A stretch of DNA of 64,000 bases, from assembly GCF_000378085.1 (NCBI RefSeq), contig NZ_KB899217.1, positions 1 through 64,000 on the forward strand, read 5' to 3'. Position numbers and translations under genes: made by a program. The DNA is from Hoylesella loescheii DSM 19665 = JCM 12249 = ATCC 15930 (lineage in GTDB: Bacteria > Bacteroidota > Bacteroidia > Bacteroidales > Bacteroidaceae). The stretch's first letter is position 1, and each line of letters opens with the position of its first letter. Positions 44,700 to 54,024 of the stretch are shown here, piece after piece. The notes below the pieces were generated by a model, which was not told where the DNA came from, searched no databases, and worked only from the letters and a program-made list of their open reading frames with translations.

Positions 44700-46754
44700 T
44701 TATTTTATCAATGCCACCGAACGCTTCAAGAAGGCATCGAGAGCAGCGCCTTTTAGCAGGCCATTTTGTAGCAATGCCAAATCGATAAGCTGGTGAACGA
44801 TGTCGTTACCCTTACCGAAGTCGGCCAATGTGGCTTGCTTCTTTGAACGTTGGTCGGCAATATCCTTTTCGGTCTTGCTCACCTCGGCACGTTCTTCCTC
44901 GGTAATTTCTTCGGGTTTCTTTGCCGATTGTTGCTGACGCAATGCGGCCAAGCGCGCTTCCAAGCCCTTTATTTCGGCCTCAACGGGCTTCAAGGTATCG
45001 GCCGTTGATTGCTTGCAAGCCTCCAACACACGTTTTATCAAGGCATGGTCGCTGTTCAGCACCACGCTATACGCATCGGGCATCTGAGCATAGAAGGCCA
45101 TGCCAGTCTGCAAACGGCTCATATCCTTCATGCGGCGCATGTACTCGCTTTGGGTGATGAGTATAGGCTGTGCCGTTTCGCCCATGGCTTCGACTTCGGC
45201 ATTAAACTCGGCCTTGTCGATGCGCGGCATCTGCGAGCGGAACACTTGCGACAGACTTTCGCGATCGGCATCGTCTAGATTGCTCTTCGGGGCATCGTCT
45301 TTTTGTATCAGTCGCTCTACGATATCACTGTCTACGCGTACGAAGTGGCATTTTTCCAACTTCTGTTCCAGCATCGATGCCACGGGAACATCAAGCTCGC
45401 CTTCGAGCAGCAGCACGCTATAACCCTTGGCGCGAGCTGCTTCAACATAAGAGAATTGCTCTTCTTTGTTGTTGGTGTATAGGCAAACCAATTGTCCGTC
45501 TTTGTCGGTTTGGTTGTCTTTAATCAGCGTGCGATACTCGTCGTAGGTGAAATACTTGCCATCTACATCCTTAAGCAGGGCAAAATCTTTAGCTCGATCG
45601 TAGAAATCTTCTTGCGAAAGCATGCCATAGTTTATGAAAAGCTTCAAGCTGTCCCACTTGTCTTCAAAGCCCTTGCGGTCTTCCTTAAACAGACTTTGTA
45701 GACGATCAGACACCTTTTTGGTGATGTAGGTCGAAATTTTCTTCACGTCGCCATCGCTTTGCAGATAGCTACGGCTTACGTTTAGAGGAATATCGGGCGA
45801 ATCGATAACACCGTGCAAGAGCGTGAGGAAGTCGGGGACGATACCTTCAACTTGGTCGGTTACGAACACTTGGTTGCAATATAGCATCACCTTGTTGCGT
45901 TGCAGCTCGATGTTGCTATGTATTCGGGGGAAGTAAAGCACACCCGTGAGATTGAACGGATAGTCTACGTTGAGGTGAATCCAGAACAAGGGCTCATCCT
46001 GCATGGGATAAAGCGTGCGGTAGAAGTTCTTGTAGTCTTCGTCTTTTAGAGTACTTGGGGCCTTCGTCCACAGCGGTTCCACATCGTTAACGATGTTGTC
46101 TTCTTCCGTGTCCACTTGCTTTCCGTCCTTCCATTCGGTCTTTTTGCCAAAGGCGATAGCGATAGGCAAGAACTTACAATACTTGTTGAGCAGCTGTTGT
46201 ATGCGTGCTTTCTCCAAGAACTCTTTGCAATCGTCGTCGAGATACAGCACGATGTCGGTTCCACGATCGTCTTTTTGCACCTCTTCGATTTCGTATGCAG
46301 GCGACCCATCGCAGCTCCACTTCACGGCTTGTGCGCCTTCTTGGTAGCTGCGCGTTACGATTTCCACCTTCTTGCTCACCATAAAAGCCGAGTAGAAGCC
46401 CAGTCCGAAGTGTCCGATAATGGCGTTGGCGTTGTCTTTGTACTTATCGAGGAAGTCGGTTACGCCCGAAAAGGCGATTTGATTGATGTATCGGTCAATC
46501 TCGTCGGCCGTCATTCCCACGCCTCGGTCGCTGATGGTTAGCGTACCCTTGTCGGCATCCAAGCTCACGCGCACGGTTAAATCGCCCTGTTCGCCTTTGA
46601 AGTCGCCACGCTCGGTCAATGTTTTCAACTTCTGTGTAGCATCAACGGCGTTAGAAACTAGTTCGCGCAGAAAAATCTCGTGGTCTGAATAGAGAAACTT
46701 TTTTATCACGGGGAAGATGTTCTCTGTTGTAACCCCAATGTTTCCTTTTTGCAT
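44700..46754 (-). CDS. htpG: molecular chaperone HtpG (Hsp90)
   Basis: A protein of 684 residues starting MQKGNIGVTTENIFPVIKK. It has the N-terminal GHKL ATPase domain (ELVSNAVDATQKLK, DRGVGMTADEI, GHFGLGFYSAFMV), the middle domain (NVSRSYLQSDGDVKKI) and a C-terminal dimerisation domain. A start 53 codons upstream (46913) is in frame but has no chaperone character and is rejected. HtpG refolds or stabilises proteins in the cytoplasm with DnaK. The length is typical for Bacteroidetes members. Confidence 0.94.
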   Translation of the reverse strand: MQKGNIGVTTENIFPVIKKFLYSDHEIFLRELVSNAVDATQKLKTLTERGDFKGEQGDLTVRVSLDADKGTLTISDRGVGMTADEIDRYINQIAFSGVTDFLDKYKDNANAIIGHFGLGFYSAFMVSKKVEIVTRSYQEGAQAVKWSCDGSPAYEIEEVQKDDRGTDIVLYLDDDCKEFLEKARIQQLLNKYCKFLPIAIAFGKKTEWKDGKQVDTEEDNIVNDVEPLWTKAPSTLKDEDYKNFYRTLYPMQDEPLFWIHLNVDYPFNLTGVLYFPRIHSNIELQRNKVMLYCNQVFVTDQVEGIVPDFLTLLHGVIDSPDIPLNVSRSYLQSDGDVKKISTYITKKVSDRLQSLFKEDRKGFEDKWDSLKLFINYGMLSQEDFYDRAKDFALLKDVDGKYFTYDEYRTLIKDNQTDKDGQLVCLYTNNKEEQFSYVEAARAKGYSVLLLEGELDVPVASMLEQKLEKCHFVRVDSDIVERLIQKDDAPKSNLDDADRESLSQVFRSQMPRIDKAEFNAEVEAMGETAQPILITQSEYMRRMKDMSRLQTGMAFYAQMPDAYSVVLNSDHALIKRVLEACKQSTADTLKPVEAEIKGLEARLAALRQQQSAKKPEEITEEERAEVSKTEKDIADQRSKKQATLADFGKGNDIVHQLIDLALLQNGLLKGAALDAFLKRSVALIK

Positions 46755-46971
46755 GTTATATATATAATAATGTATTAAGTTCGTTTTTATCGCTATACAT
46801 TTGCATGATATGCAAAATATGTGCCAAGATGAAATGACGTGTTGGGGGATGGCAGAGAGATATGCAGATTGAACCTTCAACTCACAAATATAGAGGCTCG
46901 CAATTCTAAACATTAAATTATTTTCTATGAAAAAAGTTAAAGCTATGCCTCATTATTACATAGCTTGTATG

Positions 46972-46979
46972 TATCTTTG
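46972..46979 (+). promoter_or_regulatory. -7 box of the WYL/DUF262 cassette
   Basis: TATCTTTG, an exact TAnnTTTG match, ends 25 nt before the ATG at 47004. The -33 region is not clear. Confidence 0.5.
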
Positions 46980-47003
46980 TACCATAACCAATAACCATAA
47001 GCC

Positions 47004-47930
47004 ATGGCTAAGATACTAAACAAATACATTTGGTTAGCCGAAACCATATATAAAGCACGCAAAATAACCTTCGAAGAGATTAACGAAGAATGGCGGAGAG
47101 ATATCGATTTCAGTGGCGGAGAAGATCTCCCTTTACGCACTTTCCATAAATGGCGCATTGGGGTGGAAGACTTACTCGGCCTTGTTATCGAATGCGAGCG
47201 CAAGGGGCGCTATGCCTATTACATCGCAAACGAAAGTGAAATAGGGAACGGAACACTCAAACGATGGATTTTCGACACCATCACGGAAGGCAAACTGCTG
47301 ATGGAAAACCAACGAATGAAAGACCGAATACTGCTACAACACACGCCTACCAACAACCAACAGCTAAAAACAATATTGCAAGCCATGCGCGAGAACCACA
47401 CGCTGCGCCTTACCTATCACAGCTATTACCGCCCATCGGCTACCACTTTCGAGGCAGAACCTTATTGCGTTAAGATGTTTAGGCGACGTTGGTACATGGC
47501 GGCACGCTCTCCTCATTATAATAAGGTGATGGTGTATGCGCTCGACCGCATCGTTAACTTGGAGTTACTTACGGGCAACAAGTTTGCGCTGCCACCCGAT
47601 TTCGATGCGAAAGCGTTCTTCAACGATTGTTTCGGCGTTATCATTGGCGACAACACTGCGACAGAAGAAGTGACACTAAGGGTCAGCGAATGGCAAGCTC
47701 ATTATCTTCGCGACCTGCCTTTGCATGCCTCGCAACGCGAACTCGCGCCCGAAGACAACCGCTGCACCTTCGCCTTTCGCCTTCGTCCCACTTTCGATTT
47801 CCAACAAGAACTGCTCTCGCTTGGGGCGGATGTGGAAGTGATTGAACCCCATTGGCTGAGAGAAACGATGAAAGAGAAGATTAGGGAGATGGCAGAAAGG
47901 TATGGGGAGGAAAGAGAAAAGAGACCCTAA
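47004..47930 (+). CDS. WYL-domain transcriptional regulator
   Basis: A protein of 308 residues with an N-terminal winged-helix region (about 1-90, RTFHKWRIGVEDLLGL), a WYL domain (about 125-200; RLTYHSYYRPSA, then VKMFRRRWYMAARSPHYNKVMVYALDRI split over two strands), and a C-terminal WCX-like region. HTH-WYL-WCX proteins of the CapW/BrxR kind repress phage-defence operons and may sense nucleic-acid ligands. Here it stands first in a cassette with two DUF262 proteins (60 nt to the next gene), which fits such a role. That link is inference from context. Confidence 0.85.
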   Translation: MAKILNKYIWLAETIYKARKITFEEINEEWRRDIDFSGGEDLPLRTFHKWRIGVEDLLGLVIECERKGRYAYYIANESEIGNGTLKRWIFDTITEGKLLMENQRMKDRILLQHTPTNNQQLKTILQAMRENHTLRLTYHSYYRPSATTFEAEPYCVKMFRRRWYMAARSPHYNKVMVYALDRIVNLELLTGNKFALPPDFDAKAFFNDCFGVIIGDNTATEEVTLRVSEWQAHYLRDLPLHASQRELAPEDNRCTFAFRLRPTFDFQQELLSLGADVEVIEPHWLRETMKEKIREMAERYGEEREKRP

Positions 47931-47990
47931 ACTTGGTAGATTAAGGAAAAAGAACTTTATTTATTTAACTAATTTTTAAACATTAATAAT

Positions 47991-49721
47991 ATGGTTAACA
48001 TTGATTCAAACCTGAGAGACTTTATAATAAAAAAGTTTCCCGACAGGACAGTAAAAGGCAAACATCACGATCATAGTTGGCAATCAAGCCGCTGGCTATA
48101 CGTCACGACCGTTCTAACAACAGAAGAAAAAATCCATTATGAATATCTTGGAGGTAAAAACGGCTGTGTTGAACTTCACCTTGAGGGTAAATATCTAGAA
48201 GAAGAATACCGCGACTTCAGGCGTAAACTATATGAGAAGACACGGCAAGACCCGAGGTTGCGTTGGAAAACACCTCAAGGTAGAAATCTTCGCGCGTGTG
48301 AAATTAACTTCCAAATAAACAATAGGGAAGATGTAATCGACGCATTTAAGCAGATGATGGACATCTTCGATCCCCTAATAGAAGAAGCGAGCAGAAAGCA
48401 CAAGGAACAATATGACACAAAACCGTACGAAGGAGAAGTTAGTTTAAACGAGAACTTAAAAAACGAACAAGTCTGTATGTTAGGATGCAGCCTTGGACAA
48501 CTTATCTCCAATTCATTGATAATTCCCGATTATCAACGCAATTACTGTTGGGAAGACAAAGAGATAACGGCATTATGGAATAGTTTAAAAGAGATTCCCA
48601 AAGAGGGGAAAAAGTATCATTTGGGAACAATTATTCTTCAAAAGCTTGACGAAAACAAGTACGCCGTAATTGACGGACAGCAACGCCTCGTAACTTTGGC
48701 ACTCGTCCTAAAGGAGCTGAACTACAAAGGTCCTATCCCACTACTAGGACAAACGTTCCGTTCAAAAGAGTCGGACAAACATGTCTCTAACTGCAAATGG
48801 CTCATCAAACAATTAAAAGCAGCCGGGTTTGCAGGTGATCTTTGGCATCGCATTCTTTACAACCTGAACTTTTCTGTGCTGATACTTACTGAAAGTAGAT
48901 TAGACCTGGCATACACATTCTTCTCTAACGAGAACTCCAAGGGGGTCCCTCTCTCCGACTTCGATATTCTAAAAGCACACCACCTCCGTTATATTCACAT
49001 CGAAGAACAAGCTGAGCACATGGCGATGAGATGGAACAAGATGATGAGTGACAATAAGGAACAACTCAACAAGAGTATTGCCAAACATCTGTTCCGCATG
49101 AGAAAATGGATTAGAAAAAGGTATTACAACCCAAATGCCAAGCGAATCGTAAAAGACGAGTTCTCTGCTTCGCCCATCATTCCCGAGATACCACCTTTCG
49201 GCGAAAGTTTCAATTTCAATGAAAAGATACAGGGCGGCACACACTTCTTTGCTTACATCGAGTTCTTTGTCAATAAGTACGAGCATTTTTCCTCGCTACG
49301 CCAGGTTAAAGAACTGCAAGATAAATTGCAAAGGGAGTCGCATTGGAAGTACGCAGACGTAATAGAAACGTTGCTTTTCGCCTATTATCTCAAATTTGGA
49401 GACCAATACTTAACGGATGCATTGTTCTGCATTGCATCGGTTATAGCACAACATAGATACCAAACCAACCGTGCCATGACGTATAAAATCCAAGAATACG
49501 CGATGAACTCTGAAATTGTGATGATGATAGAACAAGCCACTTCGCCTACGTTCTTCTTGGCCGAATGCCTACAAACAGCAAAAGTAAGCGGCAAGACATT
49601 AAACGATGAGAATATAAAAAAGCGATTTTATCATCAACTCAAAGAGCTATTCGAGCAACTTTCAGATGAGCTAACAGAACCTACAATTACAAAAAAATAC
49701 AATTATGAATATGAACACTAA
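47991..49721 (+). CDS. DUF262-domain protein with extra N-terminal domain
   Basis: A protein of 576 residues. Residues 1-150 form a separate domain with ELHLEGKYLEEEYRDFRRKL and EDVIDAFKQMMDIFD, resembling by pattern the DUF4268 module of restriction-like proteins (low confidence). The DUF262 (ParB-like/GmrS-type) NTPase domain follows: IPDYQRNYCWEDKEI at about 182 and AVIDGQQRLVTLAL with DGQQR at 228-232. The C-terminal half is helical and shows no HNH motif. The stop overlaps the start of the next DUF262 gene by 17 nt, so the two proteins are likely made together and may act as a complex. Confidence 0.8.
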   Translation: MVNIDSNLRDFIIKKFPDRTVKGKHHDHSWQSSRWLYVTTVLTTEEKIHYEYLGGKNGCVELHLEGKYLEEEYRDFRRKLYEKTRQDPRLRWKTPQGRNLRACEINFQINNREDVIDAFKQMMDIFDPLIEEASRKHKEQYDTKPYEGEVSLNENLKNEQVCMLGCSLGQLISNSLIIPDYQRNYCWEDKEITALWNSLKEIPKEGKKYHLGTIILQKLDENKYAVIDGQQRLVTLALVLKELNYKGPIPLLGQTFRSKESDKHVSNCKWLIKQLKAAGFAGDLWHRILYNLNFSVLILTESRLDLAYTFFSNENSKGVPLSDFDILKAHHLRYIHIEEQAEHMAMRWNKMMSDNKEQLNKSIAKHLFRMRKWIRKRYYNPNAKRIVKDEFSASPIIPEIPPFGESFNFNEKIQGGTHFFAYIEFFVNKYEHFSSLRQVKELQDKLQRESHWKYADVIETLLFAYYLKFGDQYLTDALFCIASVIAQHRYQTNRAMTYKIQEYAMNSEIVMMIEQATSPTFFLAECLQTAKVSGKTLNDENIKKRFYHQLKELFEQLSDELTEPTITKKYNYEYEH

Positions 49722-51459
49722 CAGATATACCCCAGCTATAATAACAGCAGAGAATTACACTTTCTCCATCCCTCTTTACCAACGCCTTTTCGCATGGGGA
49801 GAAGAACAAGTGAACGGACTTCTTTACGATTTGAAAAAACATTTTGAAAAGGAAGGCGAAGTGCCCTACTACCTTGGAATGCTTTCGTGTATTGAAAATG
49901 AGGGAAGATACGACCTTATTGATGGGCAACAAAGGTTTACACTGATGATGCTCTTAGGCATTACCTTCCAAAAAGAAGGCAACGGATGGGACAAATTCCT
50001 AGCAGGGGGAAACCGTTTAACCTTTAAAGCTCGTTCAAAGGACACTGAATACATCAAGTCTTTAATACATAAAAGTTCGTTTGTTGCTGAAAAGAACAAG
50101 CAGATGAATTGTGGAATACAGGCTATTCGCAACTTCATGGACAAAGAATTTGAAGATGAAACTACACGCGAAACCTTTGCTCAAAGGGTTTACAACCATC
50201 TATCGTTCTTCTTTTCTGAGTTGCCAAAAGAATATGCACAGCATCCTGAGTCTTTAAATAAATACTTCGAGGCAATGAACAACAGTGGGAAAGGCCTGGA
50301 ACAACACGAGATTTTGAAAGTGGACTTAATGCGAGGAGAAGAAAATCAAATGTACTTAACGAAGATATGGAATCTTGTTTCAGAAATGAACAGGCCAATA
50401 ATCAGGTACTCAGAAAACACAACCGAAAACGAATACCGTAACGCGTACATCGCTGCCATCGGTTCTTGCAGAAATGGCCGATATGAAGATGCTCTATCAC
50501 AATGTGAAGAACTTACAGATAAAAAATCGGATAGAACATTAGAAAGCATTGTGGCTGAAAGACATGAATTTGCAAGAATAGTGGGTCATAGCGAAAGGAG
50601 CATCCTCTCTTTCCCCGACTTTCTTAGACTTAACTTTGCTATATTCAACAAGGTTGAGGCATCATATAACTTCTATCGTGAAGAATTACTTCGTATTTTC
50701 AAAACAGATTCTATAGCAAACAAGCAGAATTTCTATCATCAGCTGCTCTTTACAAGGTTGCTAATAGACTATTACTTCATATATAAAGAAGGAAACGAAA
50801 CTATTACAAGATATAATTTGCTCTTTAATGCAGGTGAGCAAAAAGAAGCGTTAACCCAATATCAGTCGATGCTCTATGTTTCGACCACATTCTATAGTTG
50901 GATGAGACCAATACTTCAAGAACTCATAAACTCGCCCATAGAAAAAACAGACAAGCTTCTTGATTTGCTAAAAGTAACTGACAATGGCCTGCATCCTATG
51001 CCCACCAATACAGAAGACCTGTCATATGGGAAAGTAGACCGCTATTATTTCTGGCGACTTGACTATTATCTTTGGGAAAATAGAGATGCTTACTTCGAGC
51101 ATGAAGAAGATAGAATGATTGTGAAAGACTATGTGTTTAAAGCCAACCGTTCTATCGAACATGTACATCCTCAAAACCAAGACCACAATAGCGAATGGGG
51201 AGAAGACGCAGTTAATTCCTTTGGAAACCTTGCTTTGATTTCACAAAGTTTCAATTCGCAACAAAGCAATGATTCTGTCAATATTAAGTTTGCAAGAATT
51301 GAAGACCAAGCAGACAATGCAAAACTAGAAAGCATTAAAATGTATCGGATATATTTAGATGCCAAAAGGACTCCCGAAGGATGGGATGAAAAAGCAAGAG
51401 AAAAGCACGAAGAAGATATGTACAACTTACTGAAAAAGTCGTACAGCATGGAAGAATAA
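49705..51459 (+). CDS. DUF262-DUF1524 (HNH) protein, GmrSD-like
   Basis: A protein of 584 residues. The N-terminal DUF262 domain shows FSIPLYQRLFAWGEEQV, YYLGMLSCIE and YDLIDGQQRFTLMML (DGQQR near 72). A helical middle follows, and a C-terminal DUF1524 HNH-type nuclease motif: IEHVHPQN (His 486/488), then FGNLALIS and FNSQQSN. This is the domain plan of GmrSD, the type IV enzymes that cut modified DNA. Its start overlaps the preceding DUF262 gene. Together with the WYL gene it forms a probable defence cassette; target specificity is not visible. Confidence 0.85.
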   Translation: MNMNTNRYTPAIITAENYTFSIPLYQRLFAWGEEQVNGLLYDLKKHFEKEGEVPYYLGMLSCIENEGRYDLIDGQQRFTLMMLLGITFQKEGNGWDKFLAGGNRLTFKARSKDTEYIKSLIHKSSFVAEKNKQMNCGIQAIRNFMDKEFEDETTRETFAQRVYNHLSFFFSELPKEYAQHPESLNKYFEAMNNSGKGLEQHEILKVDLMRGEENQMYLTKIWNLVSEMNRPIIRYSENTTENEYRNAYIAAIGSCRNGRYEDALSQCEELTDKKSDRTLESIVAERHEFARIVGHSERSILSFPDFLRLNFAIFNKVEASYNFYREELLRIFKTDSIANKQNFYHQLLFTRLLIDYYFIYKEGNETITRYNLLFNAGEQKEALTQYQSMLYVSTTFYSWMRPILQELINSPIEKTDKLLDLLKVTDNGLHPMPTNTEDLSYGKVDRYYFWRLDYYLWENRDAYFEHEEDRMIVKDYVFKANRSIEHVHPQNQDHNSEWGEDAVNSFGNLALISQSFNSQQSNDSVNIKFARIEDQADNAKLESIKMYRIYLDAKRTPEGWDEKAREKHEEDMYNLLKKSYSMEE

Positions 51460-51513
51460 ATCCTAAGAAACGTTTTGAAAGTCACATTTTATCTCTATCC
51501 ACCCACATTCCCC

Positions 51514-51542
51514 AAGGCTGTGCCCCAATTCGGCACAGCCTT
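51514..51542. promoter_or_regulatory. palindrome between the DUF262 cassette and the AAA gene
   Basis: AAGGCTGTGCC (51514-51524) pairs perfectly with 51532-51542 around seven bases. It ends 4 nt before the -7 box of the AAA gene and occupies its -33 region, so it may be an operator, or the terminator of the DUF262 operon. It has no T-run. Confidence 0.55.
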
Positions 51543-51546
51543 ACTC

Positions 51547-51554
51547 TAAATTTG
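51547..51554 (+). promoter_or_regulatory. -7 box of the AAA ATPase gene
   Basis: TAAATTTG, an exact TAnnTTTG match, 30 nt before the ATG at 51584. The -33 position is covered by the palindrome at 51514-51542. Confidence 0.5.
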
Positions 51555-51583
51555 CACCATCAATCAATATAAAAGAAAAAAAG

Positions 51584-53233
51584 ATGGAAGCAAAGAAAGA
51601 AATGAAGGACATGAACCTGCTTGAAGCAATGGAGCACATTGTGGCATTGGCAAAGGGATCGGAACTAAGTGACGAGTTTTATAACAAGGCCGACGAATAT
51701 ATCTGTTTCATCGCCGATAAGTTACAATTGAGCAAAGAACAGAGTGTGATGCTGTCGCTTTTCGTCGACAACAGCGACAGCAGAAACATACTTGCAAGCG
51801 ACATTGCAGAGTTTCTGCAATGCACAACCATCCAAATTATCAAGTGCATGAACGATGTAGACGAACTTGTTCGCCGCGAGTACATCCTCAAACGAGAAGA
51901 TGAGCGACAACTCTCTTTCCGTGTCCCCATAGATGTTATCGAGTCGCTTAGGAACAACGAGGCGTTTGTAGTGAAGGCCAAGACCAACCTTTCTGCTTCT
52001 GAGCTGATGATGGAACTAGAAACCATCTTCGAGAAGAGAGGAAACAAAGAATTATCATACGAGCAAACCGCCAGTAAAACAAAATGCCTACTGGAGAACA
52101 ACGTGGACCTAGCGTTCTCGAGAAAGCTGCGGGAATATGCCCTAAACGAGGAAGACCAAACGTTGCTCATTCTCTTTTGTCATCTATTTGCAAACAACAA
52201 CGACGATGAAATAAGATTTCACGACATCGAGTTTCTCTTCCCAAAAAGGCAATGGAACAGAATTAAATGCATGCTTAACGCAAAATGCCACACCTTACAA
52301 TACTTGCAGCTGATAGAATATGGGAATGACAACGGGCTGGCAGACCGAGAAACATTCCGCCTTACCAGAGAGGCCAAGCGCGAACTGCTAAGCGAGTTGA
52401 ACCTCTCCAGCATGTCTCAAGCCTGCAAAGGCATGATAAAATCGAAAGACATTGTTGCCAAACAACTGTTCTACGAGAACGACACCCAACAGCAGATTGC
52501 CGAACTGGAAGACCTACTCGATGAAAATCGCTATCAGCAGATACACAGCAGGATGAAGGAGGCAGGCTTTCGTTGTGGCTTTACTTGCCTTTTCTACGGT
52601 GCGCCTGGCGTTGGCAAAACAGAAACCGTGTTGCAGCTGGCACGTAAAACGGGGCGCAACATCATCCAAGTGAATGTAGAACAGATTAAGAGCATGTGGG
52701 TGGGCGAGAGCGAGAAGAACATCAAAGCTCTTTTCGACAACTACCGCAACCAGGTGGAAAGCCAATCGCTAGCTCCCATCTTGCTCTTCAACGAGGCCGA
52801 TGCTGTTATTGGCATGCGCCATAAAGGTGCCGAACGGGCAACAGACAAGATGGAGAACGCGTTGCAGAACATTATCCTTCAAGAGATGGAAAGGATTGAC
52901 GGCATACTTATTGCCACAACAAATCTGGTGCAAAACTTCGACAAGGCTTTCGAGCGTCGCTTTCTTTATAAGGTGAAGTTCAACGCCCCTTCCATCCAAA
53001 CGCGCCGCCATATTTGGCAGTCGATTATGCCCGAAATAAGCGAAGAAACGGCTAGTTGGCTAGCCAGTCATTACAACTTGTCGGGCGGACAAATAGAGAA
53101 CGTGGCGCGCAGGTACGCCATCAACACCATTCTCTATGGCCAGCCAGCAGAAGAACTGCCCACGCTCTGCAAATGCAGTGAGAACGAAAGCAAAGAAACT
53201 TATGGCACTTCGCAGATTGGATTCAGCAAATAA
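51584..53233 (+). CDS. AAA ATPase with helical N-terminal region
   Basis: A protein of 549 residues. The first 300 are helical, with winged-helix-like stretches (SDIAEFLQCTTIQIIKCM). The AAA module follows: Walker A GAPGVGKT at 339-346, ESEKNIKALFD as box VII-like, and Walker B ILLFNEADAVIG at 400-411, where Asn 403 replaces the usual Asp while Glu 404 is kept. A sensor 1-like LIATTN and the arginine-containing AFERRFLYKVKF follow. The NEAD variant occurs in related Bacteroidetes/Firmicutes ATPases of unknown function. It sits beside a defence cassette but has its own promoter, so a functional link is only possible. Confidence 0.8.
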   Translation: MEAKKEMKDMNLLEAMEHIVALAKGSELSDEFYNKADEYICFIADKLQLSKEQSVMLSLFVDNSDSRNILASDIAEFLQCTTIQIIKCMNDVDELVRREYILKREDERQLSFRVPIDVIESLRNNEAFVVKAKTNLSASELMMELETIFEKRGNKELSYEQTASKTKCLLENNVDLAFSRKLREYALNEEDQTLLILFCHLFANNNDDEIRFHDIEFLFPKRQWNRIKCMLNAKCHTLQYLQLIEYGNDNGLADRETFRLTREAKRELLSELNLSSMSQACKGMIKSKDIVAKQLFYENDTQQQIAELEDLLDENRYQQIHSRMKEAGFRCGFTCLFYGAPGVGKTETVLQLARKTGRNIIQVNVEQIKSMWVGESEKNIKALFDNYRNQVESQSLAPILLFNEADAVIGMRHKGAERATDKMENALQNIILQEMERIDGILIATTNLVQNFDKAFERRFLYKVKFNAPSIQTRRHIWQSIMPEISEETASWLASHYNLSGGQIENVARRYAINTILYGQPAEELPTLCKCSENESKETYGTSQIGFSK

Positions 53234-53267
53234 ATTGCTTGAGGAGTTAGGTCGTTGTTCTGAGAAG

Positions 53268-53430
53268 TTAAGGAGTTAAGGAGTTAAGCCAAATGCCTAG
53301 TTGCAGAGTAGTAAACATTCTTTTCAGCTCACTAACTTCTTAAATCCTAAAACCATTAACTCGTTAACTGCCCATACCTCCAAGCGACAAAGCATTTGGC
53401 TTAACTCCTTAGCTCCTCTACCCCCTTAAC
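53268..53430. repeat. inverted repeat built of TTAACTCC octamers
   Basis: TAAGGAGTTAAGCCAAATGC (53277-53296) pairs perfectly over 20 bp with 53392-53411. The outer flanks are octamers of the TTAACTCC type in 8-bp register. The right arm recurs at 54083-54102, beyond the next gene. The central part also holds AACTCGTTAACTG units. Confidence 0.75.
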
Positions 53431-53440
53431 TCCTCACAAT

Positions 53441-54013
53441 ATGACCATCCTACAAATCTCCGACACCCACAATCGCCACGGCCTATTGCAAAACATGCCA
53501 ATGGCAGACGTACTGATTCATTGCGGAGACTTCACTGACAGAGGCACGGAAGCAGAGACGTTGAACTTCCTTAACTGGTTCATCGCCCTACCCCATCCGC
53601 ACAAACTCTTCGTAACAGGCAATCACGACCTCTGCCTTTGGGATGCCGAGGACATAGACGACCTACCCCCAAACGTGCTATTTCTTCAAGACAAGGCATG
53701 CGGAATAGAGGGTGTAAAGTTTTTCGGACTAGGCTACAACCATTCCGAAATACTTATACCCAACGACGTTGACGTACTGATTACCCACGAACCACCGATG
53801 ATGATACGCGACAAGTCTAACGGAACACATTGGGGTAACCTGCCACTCCGCAATCGCGTAATGGAAGTTAAGCCCAAGTTCCACCTCTTCGGCCACGCCC
53901 ACGAGTCGTATGGCACAGACGTATTTGGCAATACCGTGTTCTCCAACGGCGCAGTGTTAGACGACCAATACCGCCTAGTCAACGCCCCCGCACTGCTTAC
54001 ACTCGAAACATAA
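53441..54013 (+). CDS. metallophosphoesterase
   Basis: A protein of 190 residues of the calcineurin-like fold. All metal-site motifs are present in order: ISDTHN (Asp 8, His 10), HCGDFTD (Asp near 31), TGNHD near 60, THEPP near 115 and FGHAH near 150. Such proteins hydrolyse phosphodiesters or phosphomonoesters; substrate unknown. It is a single-domain cytoplasmic protein bracketed by copies of the same repeat (53385-53420 and 54076-54110). Confidence 0.87.
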   Translation: MTILQISDTHNRHGLLQNMPMADVLIHCGDFTDRGTEAETLNFLNWFIALPHPHKLFVTGNHDLCLWDAEDIDDLPPNVLFLQDKACGIEGVKFFGLGYNHSEILIPNDVDVLITHEPPMMIRDKSNGTHWGNLPLRNRVMEVKPKFHLFGHAHESYGTDVFGNTVFSNGAVLDDQYRLVNAPALLTLET

Positions 54014-54024
54014 ACAAAGACTGG

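Noticed and set aside
46755..46913. N-terminal extension of HtpG by 53 codons
   Set aside because: The chaperone starts at MQKGNIGV; the extension lies in AT-rich leader sequence with no homology pattern.
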